A stretch of DNA of 32,171 nt. It comes from Elainella saxicola E1. Its GTDB lineage: Bacteria; Cyanobacteriota; Cyanobacteriia; Elainellales; Elainellaceae. Of this stretch, positions 31,736 through 32,171 are shown one piece after another (the first letter of the stretch is position 1; each line of letters opens with the position of its first letter). The position numbers and the translations under genes are program-made. The notes below the pieces were generated by a model, which had not been told where the DNA came from, made no database searches, and saw only the letters and a list, made by a program, of their open reading frames with translations. The DNA lies in the NCBI GenBank assembly GCA_002796835.1, contig LUGL01000063.1:1-32171 (forward strand). Direction: 5' to 3'.

Positions 31736-32171
31736 TCACGCAACCAAGGACTGAGCCACAGCCCCAGACCCTCCTAAACGATGTCCTTGTCGTTTAGATC
31801 GCGCCCGTTGTCGTCGTGCAGCTCGCTTACCACCCCATTCAAAAGGGGTCGGGTTTTGATTCCATACTCTAGCTACGATCTCAAATCGTTCGATAATTTG
31901 CTGGGGAGTTTGCGGATGTTGTCCATCTAAAGCCCGTCGTTTGAGAATACGTTGGATAGATTCTGTCATATTTAGCCAACTCCCTGAAAGTGGAGTGTAC
32001 AAAGGCAAAACCCCATGTTCACAAAGCCACACCATCAACTCAGGGGTCTGATGCCCGATTAAGTTATCCCACACCAAGAGCATTCGTAAAGGGGGTAATT
32101 GTTTCGGTAATGTGAACGTCACACTTAACCCTTCTCGCCACTCCTGCCATATCTGCTGCACCATTTCTTGC
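31736..32171 (-). CDS. IS630-family transposase, C-terminal part (5' end outside window)
   Basis: The frame is open to the right edge of the window, so the N-terminus is missing. The DDE domain's second Asp is in [13 protein letters not shown] and the final Glu in [20 protein letters not shown], the usual IS630/Tc1 spacing. It is followed by [20 protein letters not shown] and a basic, Gly-rich end. The element's end should lie just past its stop, near 31724, next to a TA dinucleotide (31722-31723), which this family uses as target. Confidence 0.88.
   Translation of the reverse strand, partial: QEMVQQIWQEWREGLSVTFTLPKQLPPLRMLLVWDNLIGHQTPELMVWLCEHGVLPLYTPLSGSWLNMTESIQRILKRRALDGQHPQTPQQIIERFEIVARVWNQNPTPFEWGGKRAARRQRARSKRQGHRLGGSGAVAQSLVA

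Overview
The window looks like chromosomal DNA of a cyanobacterium, probably filamentous. The evidence is a high density of the octamer GCGATCGC (for example 1914, 9021, 10499, 13528, 18533), a complete magnesium-chelatase D subunit, and families common in cyanobacteria (DUF1350, Uma2/DUF820, a caspase-WD40 protein, a TVP38 protein beside a mercuric-reductase-like flavoprotein). No genus can be named from the sequence alone.

Layout. 1-326 is the end of an IS66-type transposase. 358-5330 is an eroding accessory stretch: a small protein plus a STAND-like/TPR protein whose 3' end is frameshifted, decayed repeats of that 3' end, a hicA-hicB pair, a DUF1350 protein, a broken MazEF-like pair and an orphan Phd-type antitoxin. 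5361-8546 on the minus strand is a likely operon of an XRE-type regulator, a caspase-WD40 protein and an SPFH/stomatin-like membrane protein. 8671-14462 on the plus strand holds a small conserved protein, a Uma2 nuclease-fold protein, ChlD, a ferritin-like diiron protein and a sorbosone-dehydrogenase-like lipoprotein, with palindromic repeats between them.

14413-16153 on the minus strand holds a DUF924 protein and kptA (RNA 2'-phosphotransferase). The roughly 510 bases between them contain the most striking signal of the window. On the kptA strand a highly foldable segment carries the universal 12-base sarcin-ricin loop sequence of 23S rRNA. Next to it is a full-length 56-base equivalent of the 23S GTPase-associated centre, with several paired substitutions that keep its stems. 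The two elements are in the opposite order from 23S rRNA. I read this as a candidate structured RNA that imitates the ribosomal factor-binding site and sits in front of an RNA-repair-type enzyme. A scrambled rRNA relic is the main alternative.

16335-17638 encodes a secreted protein made of three DUF3574 domains. 18103-22852 on the plus strand is an AurF-like diiron oxygenase, a large BTAD/ATPase regulator and a translationally coupled tandem DUF4242 protein. 22877-26428 holds a DUF4349 lipoprotein and, divergently, the flavoprotein-TVP38 pair. 26482-29290 is a pair of membrane glycosyltransferases of the GT-C type. 29351-31265 holds an NTF2-like protein and two members (MSMEG_0565 and MSMEG_0570 families) of the Nit1C-type nitrogen-starvation cluster. 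The right edge is a membrane-protein gene cut by an IS630-family element that runs out of the window.

No tRNA gene, complete rRNA gene or CRISPR array was seen. Functions are read from motifs remembered from the families; no database search was run.
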